This document shows, piece by piece, positions 39,351-45,521 of a stretch of DNA of 45,740 nucleotides (position 1 is its first letter; every line of letters starts with the position of its first letter). Below the pieces are notes generated by a model that had not been told where the DNA came from, searched no databases, and saw only the letters and a program-made list of their open reading frames with translations. Position numbers and translations under genes: made by a program. Location: positions 1-45,740 of IMG/VR virus record IMGVR_UViG_3300005329_000006. One strand, given 5' to 3'. The DNA comes from a virus.

Positions 39351-40014
39351 AGTCGAGTTCTTTAAGCAGATCAAATGTCCCGTCGTTATGACGAACGTGA
39401 CGTTAAAAGTTAACAAAGAGAACGAGAAGCGGATCCGCTTCGACTTCTCATTGCCGCTTACCGCAAAGATCGTGGCGAGCGCGCCCGAAGACGTAAAAGA
39501 CGCTTTCTATTCACTGGCAAAGGACGGCGGGCATCTGACGTCGTCGGAAATCTCGACGGAGTTCGAAGGCGTCGTCGTTTCTTTCTTCGACACGAAGGAC
39601 ACGAAGGCGCCAGCGCTCGAACTTGGCAACTCCCAGATCCGGCAACTCGTCGTCGCTCGCCCGCAAACCAAAAAGGAACTCGACGACGGCGACATCCGGC
39701 TCGCCTTTCACATTAACGCGCCGGGATCGAAAGACGCTTGGAACTGGGGCTATCGGGCGCGCGGAACTGAACTTTGTGCAGTCTTCGAAGAAATGCAACC
39801 CGTCTTCCCGCAATTCAAAGAAGCGAATCCGGACGGCGACGGGCAAGGGATCCTCGAAATGGAGAAATCCGATCCGATCCCGACAGTCCCGGCGAAAGCG
39901 GAGTTCGGCGGCGGAACAAAGTTCGAAGTTCCGAAACCATCGAACCGGGACGCGAGCAAAGTCAAACCGCGGACACCGGCAAAAAAGAAATCGTCGACTA
40001 AGAAGTCGAAATAA
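39340..40014 (+). CDS. Early protein with basic tail; DNA-binding-like (224 aa)
   Basis: The protein is 224 residues. The first 150 have mixed strands (VVMTNVTLKVNKENEKRIRF, EGVVVSFFDTKDTKAP, IRQLVVARPQTKKELDDGDI). The last 30 are Lys/Ser/Pro-rich (AKKKSSTKKSK), like a nucleic-acid-binding tail. It could be a single-strand-binding or recombination helper. The start lies inside the HNH end. Evidence for function is weak. Confidence 0.65.
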   Translation: MPDEVEFFKQIKCPVVMTNVTLKVNKENEKRIRFDFSLPLTAKIVASAPEDVKDAFYSLAKDGGHLTSSEISTEFEGVVVSFFDTKDTKAPALELGNSQIRQLVVARPQTKKELDDGDIRLAFHINAPGSKDAWNWGYRARGTELCAVFEEMQPVFPQFKEANPDGDGQGILEMEKSDPIPTVPAKAEFGGGTKFEVPKPSNRDASKVKPRTPAKKKSSTKKSK

Positions 40015-40063
40015 GTTATTCAATCGGGCGTCACATAAAAACTAAAAACGGAGGAACTACAAA

Positions 40064-40504
40064 ATGAAACGCTTTTTACTTCTGCTCGTTGCTTTGTCAA
40101 CCATTACGCTTGCCGCGTCGCCGTCGTTTGCCGCCTGTTCTCAAACGGGAACGGTCTTCGTCTCAGACTTTGCGACAACCGCGGGCGCGCAAATCTCGGG
40201 ACTCGGTCGAACCGGATGTCTCGCGACCGTGACGTTTCTCGACGCGACTCTCGGATCGACAACCGGATCCGGGACGGAACCCGTCGGCGTTTTCCTTGGG
40301 GCGTGTTCCAGTGGCAACGCGCTATTTGAGACGCAATTACAGGCGGGCGGGAGCATACAGGGCCAAATGGGTGCAGCTAGTCATTACCAGATGGGCGAAA
40401 TGCATTCGATCCTAGTCACCGGCGGGCAAACCTTTTGCATCGGGTTCACGAATCAGCAAGTCGGGTTTACGAGCACGGTTTCGGCGAAGATCGTTTACAG
40501 CTAA
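40064..40504 (+). CDS. Secreted protein of unknown function (146 aa)
   Basis: The protein is 146 residues with a clear signal peptide (MKRFLLLLVALSTITLA, cleavage near SFA-AC). The mature part has four Cys (ACSQTG, RTGCLATV, GACSSG, TFCIGF), probably two disulfides, and beta-strand alternation. A strong ribosome site (CGGAGGAACTA) is shared with the virion-type gene at 16590. A secreted single protein amid early genes could be a surface-modifying or exclusion factor. Directly downstream is a structured RNA. Confidence 0.75.
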   Translation: MKRFLLLLVALSTITLAASPSFAACSQTGTVFVSDFATTAGAQISGLGRTGCLATVTFLDATLGSTTGSGTEPVGVFLGACSSGNALFETQLQAGGSIQGQMGAASHYQMGEMHSILVTGGQTFCIGFTNQQVGFTSTVSAKIVYS

Positions 40505-40508
40505 CCAA

Positions 40509-40664
40509 GGTTTCTCGATCGGACTGAGCACTCAATTGGGTCTTCTCCTAGTGCTTCGTCTTCGAGAGATTCCCGATCGGACTGAGCACTTAACAGCGAG
40601 TGTTTCGTCTTCGGGAATGCGGGATCTTCTCTGTGAGATCCCGCCGGACGGATTCGATGGAATC
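40509..40664 (+). ncRNA. Tandem structured RNA, two covarying stem units plus two hairpins
   Basis: Two units share CGATCGGACTGAGCACT and a matching 3' arm with GTCTTCG. Unit 1 (40509-40571) pairs GGTTTCTCGA with TCGAGAGATT, then GGAC with GTCT and AGCACT with AGTGCT. Unit 2 (40569-40618) pairs ATTCCCGA with TCGGGAAT and the same inner stems. Stem changes are compensated (T-A to C-G, T-A to A-T). Then a 9-bp hairpin GCGGGATCT/AGATCCCGC (40619-40644) and GATTC/GAATC (40651-40664). No frame spans it. It follows the secreted gene. Confidence 0.75.
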
Positions 40665-40685
40665 TTTCGGGCGGGTTCTCACAAA

Positions 40686-40901
40686 ATGAAATGCACAAAA
40701 TGCAAAGGTTCGATCACGTCTAAGCAGCCATATACGCGAACGGAGGCCGGGCCGCATCATTACCGAAAAACGGACTGCAAGAGATCTTCGCCGATCTCTT
40801 TACTAGAAACCTTGTGGGCGTGCGCTTGCGGCTTTACGTGGTTTAGTGAAACCGAACCCGTCGAATGCCCTAGCTGCCACGTAAAGGCCACAAATGGGTA
40901 G
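40686..40901 (+). CDS. Double zinc-ribbon protein (71 aa)
   Basis: The protein is 71 residues: Cys3, Cys6, His24/25, Cys31 (first site) and Cys46, Cys48, Cys61, Cys64 (second site, CACGF and CPSC). Codon use differs slightly from surrounding genes. ATG 40686 was chosen because the upstream frame lies in the structured RNA. No membrane segment. Possible nucleic-acid or protein-binding role. Confidence 0.7.
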   Translation: MKCTKCKGSITSKQPYTRTEAGPHHYRKTDCKRSSPISLLETLWACACGFTWFSETEPVECPSCHVKATNG

Positions 40902-41169
40902 TTGGCCAAAAGAGCAAGGCATTTTCAGATTCCGGGCGGGCGACGCGGTCTTTGTGCGCGATCGCGGACACGGTCGAAACGGCGGCGGATTCCGCATCGT
41001 CGAAGCGAAAGTCATCGAGCCGCATTACCATCCGGACCGTCATCCATCTTATCCCGACGGCGAAGGATACGAACTCGATGGCGAATTGTGGTGGAGTTGT
41101 TATCCGGGATCGAGAGTTTTTAAAACGCGGGCGGAGGCGGTTGCGGCGAGACTGAGCGAGGTTCGTTAA
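40894..41169 (+). CDS. Early protein of unknown function (91 aa)
   Basis: The protein is 91 residues, with FRFRAGDAVFVRDRGHGRNG, then SYPDGEGYELDGELWWSCYP and a helical end. The beta-barrel-like start resembles small SH3-like folds. It overlaps the preceding gene by 8 nt. No family is recognised. Confidence 0.65.
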   Translation: MGSWPKEQGIFRFRAGDAVFVRDRGHGRNGGGFRIVEAKVIEPHYHPDRHPSYPDGEGYELDGELWWSCYPGSRVFKTRAEAVAARLSEVR

Positions 41170-41565
41170 ATGCTGCATACATCGAATTGCGTTTGCGTCG
41201 ACTGTGAGAACGCGCGCGCTCAACAACGCTTGCGCGATCAACAACAATTCGATCACGATCACGACTTCTCAGAAGATCCGAACCGTCCCGGCGAGTGTCT
41301 TTACTGTATGCCGCGCCCGGATCGCGAGGGTTTCTTGCCGACAAATGCCGCGATCGCGGAACAGATCCGCGCCGCCATGAACGAAACGAAGGCAAACGCC
41401 GAAAGGATGTTCGGCGGAATGCTCGCCGAACTGGTCGAAGCTCGCGCCATCCTTCACGAACTCTTGCCGTATTGCCGGACACACGTCAATCAAGAAAGTT
41501 TCAGGGACGCAATCAACCGGGCGGAAAGGTTACTCACTCCAAAAACAAAGGGCGGGACGGTATGA
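41170..41565 (+). CDS. Cys-motif helical protein (131 aa)
   Basis: The protein is 131 residues with CVCVDC near the N-terminus, a His/Asp-rich part (DHDHDFSEDP) and ECLYC, then a helical C-terminus (NAERMFGGMLAELVEARAIL, DAINRAERLL). A metal site at the N-terminus is likely. The stop overlaps the next ATG. Unknown function. Confidence 0.65.
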   Translation: MLHTSNCVCVDCENARAQQRLRDQQQFDHDHDFSEDPNRPGECLYCMPRPDREGFLPTNAAIAEQIRAAMNETKANAERMFGGMLAELVEARAILHELLPYCRTHVNQESFRDAINRAERLLTPKTKGGTV

Positions 41566-41774
41566 AAATCAATTTAAAACACTCGTTCACGGTCGGATCT
41601 ATCACGCGCGATTTCGAATTTAATGCGGAATTGCCGGACGACGCAACCGCTGATCAGATTCAGGCTTGTTTCGAGGGACTCGCCGCTCAACTGGAAGAAG
41701 TCACGCGGGATCTGAGCGACGTTTCCGCGGATCTGGCGGTCGCGGATCTGAGTAAAAATCCGGGCGGCGCATGA
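41562..41774 (+). CDS. Early protein of unknown function (70 aa)
   Basis: The protein is 70 residues, beta then helical: MKINLKHSFTVGSITRDFEF, then ADQIQACFEGLAAQLEEVTR and an Asp-rich end. ATG 41562 overlaps the previous stop. No family is recognised. Confidence 0.65.
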   Translation: MKINLKHSFTVGSITRDFEFNAELPDDATADQIQACFEGLAAQLEEVTRDLSDVSADLAVADLSKNPGGA

Positions 41775-42628
41775 GTCTCGTTAACATCAAACCGAATCTC
41801 GACGCGCCCGCGATTCGAGTCTTTCCCGGTCGCACACCTTGGACGCCGGACGACGAACTCGCCTTTGTCGGTTATCCCCCGTTATTTCGTCCCGGCAATT
41901 ACGAAACGCCGGTTTTCGTGAGCGTCGTTTTTAAATGGTTACGGAAGCGCGGCGAAGAACTGGCGCGCGCTTGGGGCGATTACTACCGAAACGTGCAGAT
42001 CGGCGGTCCGGCTTATGACGGCGGCGCGGGCGGCGCATTTACGCCGGGAATGTTTCTAAAAAAAGGCTGCACGATCACAAGCCGCGGATGTACTAAGGAC
42101 TGCGGTTGGTGCGTCGAGCGTTTTAATCCGCTCATTGAATTGGACATAAAACCCGGTTGGATCGTTCAAGACTCGAACCTTTTATCGTGCTCGGAAAAAC
42201 ACGTCCGGGCCGTTTTCGATATGTTGCGCGAACAAAGGCGGGCGATCTTTTTTAACGGCGGACTCGACAAACACTTTCTCAAAGACTGGCATCGACCGTT
42301 ATTCGATTCGATCAAGATTGGGGAACTCTGGTTTGCTTGCGACGTAACGAAGGATCTTTCTTGGATGGAACGAGCGGCGGGAATCTTGGACGGAATACCA
42401 CTTCGCAAGCGTCGTTGTTACACAATGATCGGTTACGACGACGAATCGCTCGCGGACGCCGAACGCCGGATTGAGCGCGTGTTCGAACTCGGGTTTATGC
42501 CGTTTTGCCAGTTATATCAACCGGACGACTACGTCAAAGTTTATGCGGACGACTGGCGCGCACTACGGCGCAAATGGTCGCGTCCGGCGGCATACATGGG
42601 AAAACAAAATCCGGGCGGGACGCAATGA
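41771..42628 (+). CDS. Radical SAM-like enzyme
   Basis: The protein is 285 residues with TITSRGCTKDCGWC, the CxxxCxxC triad (Cys107, 111, 114) of radical SAM enzymes that binds a 4Fe-4S cluster. The N-terminal part (VFVSVVFKWLRKRGEELARA, NVQIGGPAYD) and later IIFFNGGLDKHFLK-like and MIGYDDESLADAERRI segments fit a TIM-barrel radical SAM fold. Its substrate is unknown; candidates are nucleic acid, peptide or sugar modification. ATG overlaps the preceding stop; its stop overlaps the next ATG. Confidence 0.85.
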   Translation: MSLVNIKPNLDAPAIRVFPGRTPWTPDDELAFVGYPPLFRPGNYETPVFVSVVFKWLRKRGEELARAWGDYYRNVQIGGPAYDGGAGGAFTPGMFLKKGCTITSRGCTKDCGWCVERFNPLIELDIKPGWIVQDSNLLSCSEKHVRAVFDMLREQRRAIFFNGGLDKHFLKDWHRPLFDSIKIGELWFACDVTKDLSWMERAAGILDGIPLRKRRCYTMIGYDDESLADAERRIERVFELGFMPFCQLYQPDDYVKVYADDWRALRRKWSRPAAYMGKQNPGGTQ

Positions 42629-42807
42629 CACAAACCGACCAGATTCGGGCCGAAATGATCGCCGCCGTAACACGCGCCGGATGGCGCGAAGAACGCAACC
42701 GGCGCGACGTTTGGCGTTGGCGAGATCCCAAAACGAAAGCGCTTCACACGCTCAAAGACGCTTTCGACCTACTCAAGAGTAACCCTGCGTTTTCAAAAAA
42801 ATCTTGA
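42625..42807 (+). CDS. Small protein after radical SAM gene (60 aa)
   Basis: The protein is 60 residues, basic and helical: RAEMIAAVTRAGWREERNRR, then DVWRWRDPKTKALHTLKDAF. It is coupled to the radical SAM gene (ATGA), so it could be a partner or recognition protein. No family is recognised. It ends just before a promoter-like sequence. Confidence 0.65.
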   Translation: MTQTDQIRAEMIAAVTRAGWREERNRRDVWRWRDPKTKALHTLKDAFDLLKSNPAFSKKS

Positions 42808-42922
42808 CTTTCATAATTCCCGCCCGGTACTGTTGGCGCAACCGTTGATAGTTCAGTGACTTACCTCAGTGTTAGGGGTTTTCCCGGTTCGAGACGGGGC
42901 CGGGAAACCCTTTAGCAGCGCC
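42804..42922 (+). promoter_or_regulatory. Promoter and hairpin RNA before small-gene region
   Basis: TTGACT (42804-42809), 18-nt spacer and TACTGT (42828-42833) form a moderate promoter. About 40 nt later GGGGTTTTCCCGG (42875-42887) pairs with CCGGGAAACCCT (42900-42911), 11 pairs plus a G-U and one bulge, loop TTCGAGACGGGG, followed by TTTAG. GGCGC (42835-42839) and GCGCC (42918-42922) could close the whole. It may be a short RNA or an attenuator for the gene at 42969. A perfect palindrome CTAGCGCTAG lies at 42953-42962. Confidence 0.55.
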
Positions 42923-42968
42923 GCCGGTTAGCATTCCGGAACACAAAAACAGCTAGCGCTAGGGAAAA

Positions 42969-43268
42969 GTGTCCACAAAAATCGACGATTCAATCCCTGT
43001 TTTTCTTCCGCATCAAAATCACTTCACAGATCTTCCCGCCTTTTTTCTCCCACGTTCCGAAGCGCGCAAGCTAAAAAAAACCGGCGAGGGATATTTCCAG
43101 CGAAGCGGACGAGTTTTTACGCTCGTTTCGTCACGTCCGACGGACTGGGAAGAACTCGCCCGACGTTACGAGTTCCGCGACGAGTCCGCTTGTATTCAAG
43201 AGCCGACCATGTTCGCGTTTGTTCTGGGTGAAAGACGCGCAATTGCAGCGGTCAACGCATGGAATTGA
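42969..43268 (+). CDS. Protein of unknown function (99 aa)
   Basis: The protein is 99 residues from GTG 42969 (AGGGAAAA upstream): FLPHQNHFTDLPAFFLPRSE, YFQRSGRVFTLVSSRPTDWE, then a helical end. It follows the hairpin RNA. No Cys motif, no membrane segment, no recognised family. Confidence 0.65.
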   Translation: MSTKIDDSIPVFLPHQNHFTDLPAFFLPRSEARKLKKTGEGYFQRSGRVFTLVSSRPTDWEELARRYEFRDESACIQEPTMFAFVLGERRAIAAVNAWN

Positions 43269-43284
43269 GATCAACGCGACGGAA

Positions 43285-43413
43285 ATGCTGATCCGCCTAC
43301 TCTGGGATTTTTATGGGCGGGCGTCGGTCGAAAATGACCGGCAGGAAATGCAGGAAATTGCGCGCGTAATCAAAACAATTTCTCGCGCCGCGGACAATGA
43401 CAAAAGCGGATAA
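43285..43413 (+). CDS. Small helical protein (42 aa; start uncertain)
   Basis: The protein is 42 residues from ATG 43285 (MLIRLLWDFYGRASVENDRQ), helical. In-frame TTG 43219 would overlap the previous gene by 50 nt. The ribosome site is weak. Its end overlaps the next gene by 17 nt. Real but start unsure. Confidence 0.5.
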   Translation: MLIRLLWDFYGRASVENDRQEMQEIARVIKTISRAADNDKSG

Positions 43414-43564
43414 AACCGCGGAAGCGCTGATCTTTATCGAAACGGTTCAAGATGTCGTCGATCGGATCCTCAGAAAACACGGACAAATCCCGGTTGAGAA
43501 TCCAGACTATTTCATCGAATGGCCGGAAGAAAAAATCCGCCCGGAAGCTACTTCAATCCAATGA
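43397..43564 (+). CDS. Small acidic protein (55 aa)
   Basis: The protein is 55 residues: MTKADKTAEALIFIETVQDV, VDRILRKHG, then a short acidic, Pro-containing end (NPDYFIEWPEEKIRPE). Overlaps the previous stop by 17 nt. Its stop lies opposite the end of a reverse-strand gene. Confidence 0.65.
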   Translation: MTKADKTAEALIFIETVQDVVDRILRKHGQIPVENPDYFIEWPEEKIRPEATSIQ

Positions 43565-43682
43565 TCTTTAAGCGCGCGGCTTCTCTCAAAACATATTCGG
43601 CGAGCGCGCGACGTCCAAGTTTCGGGCCGCGTTTCAAGCGAATCTTGAATCGAGCGAGTCGCGCTTTGCTGGCGGAAGTCAT
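43548..43682 (-). CDS. Reverse-strand basic microprotein (44 aa)
   Basis: The protein is 44 residues: MTSASKARLARFKIRLKRGP, KLGRRALAEYVLREAARLKI and a short tail. Strong positive charge suggests nucleic-acid binding. It lies 16 nt after the reverse-strand zinc gene, as in an operon, with GGAG about 11 bases upstream. A forward frame (43561-43797) is an alternative but reads as a low-complexity basic protein. Moderate confidence. Confidence 0.45.
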   Translation of the reverse strand: MTSASKARLARFKIRLKRGPKLGRRALAEYVLREAARLKIIGLK

Positions 43683-43698
43683 AACGACAATTCTCCGC

Positions 43699-43896
43699 TC
43701 AAACTTCTACAAGTTCATACGTCTCGGAAGGTGCGGCACTTTTGGGAATTTCGCCGCAAACGTGCCGAATCAAAAAGGCGCGGGCGGTCTGTTCTGATTC
43801 AAAATATTCGAGGAAATTACAGATCGGACAAAAACCGACGTACAAATGTCCGGAAAGTTTCTGGAATGAGGTTTTTAAAATGTCCGGCGGGCGCAT
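43699..43896 (-). CDS. Reverse-strand CPxC-HxC zinc protein (65 aa)
   Basis: The protein is 65 residues: LYVGFCPICNFLEYFESEQT then ARAFLIRHVCGEIP, zinc ligands Cys23, Cys26, His45, Cys47, in the pattern of small phage/host zinc proteins (CPxC, about 18 residues, HxC). Codons are regular and the acidic end (SETYELVEV) argues against chance. GAGG stands ten bases upstream of the ATG. It is the best evidence for reverse-strand coding here. Confidence 0.65.
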   Translation of the reverse strand: MRPPDILKTSFQKLSGHLYVGFCPICNFLEYFESEQTARAFLIRHVCGEIPKSAAPSETYELVEV

Positions 43897-44056
43897 TTGG
43901 AGTTTTCCTCATTTTCTCCATTTTACCAGCAACGTCCAATTCGCCGACCGCGAAACGTCGCCAATTCCAGTTGCAACCATTTCGATTTCGAGAAACGGGA
44001 AAACGTTGCTCGACTTTGAAATCTCCGCGGACGCTTTTTTCGGCTGGAATTTCTGA
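43880..44056 (+). CDS. Forward-strand candidate (58 aa), competing with reverse gene
   Basis: The protein is 58 residues: MSGGRIWSFPHFLHFTSNVQ then SRNGKTLLDFEISADAFFGW. GAGG lies eight bases upstream of ATG 43880. It overlaps the reverse-strand frame at 43909-44097 nearly completely and the first 17 nt of the zinc gene. Only one of the two strands is likely to be used; both look protein-like, so this is an even call. Confidence 0.4.
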   Translation: MSGGRIWSFPHFLHFTSNVQFADRETSPIPVATISISRNGKTLLDFEISADAFFGWNF

Positions 44057-44097
44057 AATGCGCGCCAGAACTCGAGCCGAACATTTCGGAGAATCAT
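43909..44097 (-). CDS. Reverse-strand candidate (62 aa), first gene of a reverse operon
   Basis: The protein is 62 residues: MILRNVRLEFWRAFQKFQPK, EIEMVATGIGDVSRSANWTL and a basic end. Its stop is followed at once by GAGG and the ATG of the reverse zinc gene, as expected for an operon (62, 65 and 44 aa genes). Its ATG is only 4 nt from the divergent ATG at 44102, leaving no promoter space, which counts against it. Confidence 0.4.
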   Translation of the reverse strand: MILRNVRLEFWRAFQKFQPKKASAEISKSSNVFPFLEIEMVATGIGDVSRSANWTLLVKWRK

Positions 44098-44101
44098 TTC
44101 G

Positions 44102-44269
44102 ATGACAGTTTCAGAACTTCGCGCGGCGCTTCGAGAATTCGGCGACGAAACGCACGTTCAAGTTTTGGCGGAAGTAACAGAATTTGGAATCGAAAAATGG
44201 ATCGAAGCGAACGAAATCGAAGTTGTAAATGTTGGCGGACAAGAATTTGTCCGAATTTTCAACGTTTGA
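44102..44269 (+). CDS. Small phage protein, MTVSELRAAL type (55 aa)
   Basis: The protein is 55 residues: MTVSELRAALREFGDETHVQ, then strand-rich end (ANEIEVVNVGGQEFVRIFNV). Many phages have small proteins with this TVxELxxxLxxFxxDxxV start and a beta end. GGAG is eleven bases upstream. It lies in the AT-rich segment with the HNH gene. Confidence 0.75.
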   Translation: MTVSELRAALREFGDETHVQVLAEVTEFGIEKWIEANEIEVVNVGGQEFVRIFNV

Positions 44270-44393
44270 ATTTCGAGAAATTCGGCGCGCGGTTCTGAAA
44301 CGCAAATTCGAAAATGAAACATAAGTTTCAAGCGAACTGGAAACCGAAAACGGAAACTCAAATCGCGAGAACAGAAATCGCGAACTTTCAAAA

Positions 44394-44813
44394 ATGCAGA
44401 AACCAAAACAGCCGTGCAATTTTCCAAACTGTTCGGAAATTTCCGGCGATCGATTTTGTAAAAAACACAAACCAGAAAAACGAAAGCGCGAAAGTTATCG
44501 CAAATCTGGCGCAAATTCTCGCTGGGATTTTTACGCGCGGGATTTCGTTCGCCGCTTTCCAATTTGCGCGGATCCATTTTCAAGACACGGAAATCAGAAA
44601 GTTCCGAGCGAAGTTTGCGGACACAAAATCGCGCATAAAGGAAATCCGAAATTACTTTGGAATTCCGAAAACCATTTTCCGCTTTGCAAATCTTGCAACG
44701 CTTTTCAATGCGCGAAGTTCGAACGCGGATTTGGAAATCCAAAAGCAGAAATTTCACAGCGAAATAAAAGCGAAACACTTTCGTTTTCCCTTCGCTTTCA
44801 GAATTCCTTTTAA
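44394..44813 (+). CDS. HNH endonuclease next to terminase
   Basis: The protein is 139 residues, of the class that lies beside small terminase genes and aids cos cleavage: NCSEISGDRFCKKH zinc part (Cys13, Cys22, His25), RDFVRRFPICADPF, then CGHKIAHKGNPKLLW with His77, His81, Asn93 and CKSC (98-101). The usual Asp of the DH pair is Gly here (CGHK), a possible loss of activity or local divergence. It lies in AT-rich sequence unlike the rest of the genome. Confidence 0.9.
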   Translation: MQKPKQPCNFPNCSEISGDRFCKKHKPEKRKRESYRKSGANSRWDFYARDFVRRFPICADPFSRHGNQKVPSEVCGHKIAHKGNPKLLWNSENHFPLCKSCNAFQCAKFERGFGNPKAEISQRNKSETLSFSLRFQNSF

Positions 44814-44860
44814 AATCAACGATTTAATTTGGTGGAATTTTCGGGCCGATTTTTTTAAAA

Positions 44861-45076
44861 AAGTGGGAAGGCGGATCGAAATCTTTACAGAAACGAGGCA
44901 TCGGAGGCCGCGGGCCTCGACTACGAAAATCCGCGAAATTGGTAAGGGCCATTGTTTTCAACGATTTACCGACCGTAGCTATGATAGCGCTATGGTAGCT
45001 ATGTTGTTAGTTTTCAGCGATTTACGGGCCTAAAAGAAGTGGGAAAACATGCTCTTTTTGTGGCAAAAAGTGGGAA
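44861..45076. promoter_or_regulatory. Repeat-rich control region before the small terminase (cos candidate)
   Basis: AAGTGGGAA occurs three times (44861, 45037, 45068). TTTTCARCGATTTAC occurs twice (44955, 45011; 14 of 15). Between them, GTAGCTATG (44975 and 44995) flanks the palindrome ATAGCGCTAT (44984-44993). A GC hairpin GAGGCC-GCG-GGCCTC sits at 44904-44918. No gene fits this stretch. The nested symmetry between HNH and small terminase suggests a cos site, origin or regulatory complex. Confidence 0.6.
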
Positions 45077-45086
45077 TCTTTTAGAG

Positions 45087-45515
45087 ATGCGTGGAAGAAA
45101 ACCGAAACCGTTACGAATCCAGTTGGCGGAAGGCGATACCCGGAAAATCGGGAAGCGAAAATTAAGCGAAGCGCTCGCGCACGAACCGCGGTCGACGCCG
45201 GACGTCGGACCGGCACCCAAATGCCTGAAACGGGACGAGCGGGCGGAATACAACGCGCTACGCGACGCACTGGAAGCGCTAGGACTGCTCGACAAGGCCG
45301 ACGAGGCGGTTATTACCCTTGCGGCGATCGCAAGCGCTACAGCGAAGCGGGAACGCACGGGACAGGCATTGCGGACGGCGTTCTCGTTCCTATCGAGTCT
45401 GGGTTTGGCCGGATCTTCGAGTCGGGCGCGCTTGTCGGTCGAGAAACCGGATAACGGGGCGGCGGAACTGGCGGCGATCTTGAACCGACCGCGACCGGAC
45501 AAGACGATCCAATAG
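45087..45515 (+). CDS. terS: Terminase small subunit (P27-like)
   Basis: The protein is 142 residues: MRGRKPKPLRIQLAEGDTRK, then APKCLKRDERAEYNALRDAL and LDKADEAVITLAAIASATAK, and a short end with LAAILNRP. This is the P27-type small terminase that recognises packaging DNA and guides the large subunit. ATG 45087 was chosen as the start nearest the conserved GRKPKP segment. The packaging site is expected nearby: the repeat arrays before and after it are candidates. Confidence 0.9.
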   Translation: MRGRKPKPLRIQLAEGDTRKIGKRKLSEALAHEPRSTPDVGPAPKCLKRDERAEYNALRDALEALGLLDKADEAVITLAAIASATAKRERTGQALRTAFSFLSSLGLAGSSSRARLSVEKPDNGAAELAAILNRPRPDKTIQ

Positions 45516-45521
45516 ATCGCA

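Noticed and set aside
40513-40590. CRISPR-like direct repeats (CGATCGGACTGAGCACT twice)
   Set aside because: Only two copies, the spacing sequence is part of paired stems, and no cas genes are present; it is explained by the tandem RNA stems.
42817-42910. tRNA-like segment with TAGTTCAGTG and GGTTCGAGAC motifs
   Set aside because: D-arm-like and T-arm-like words are present, but the distance between them is about seven bases too short, the D and anticodon stems do not pair, and the acceptor arms do not match. Kept only as a hairpin.
43561-43797. Forward 78-residue frame
   Set aside because: Arg/Ser/Ala-rich with one acidic residue and no motif; the opposite strand has a better zinc protein in the overlapping part.
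44158-44778. 206-residue reverse frame
   Set aside because: It lies opposite two convincing forward genes (44102-44269 and the HNH gene) and shows no motif.
44314-45033. 239-residue forward frame overlapping the HNH gene
   Set aside because: It runs out of frame over the clear HNH protein and the repeat region, with Phe/Lys/Arg-rich composition typical of a shadow in AT-rich DNA.
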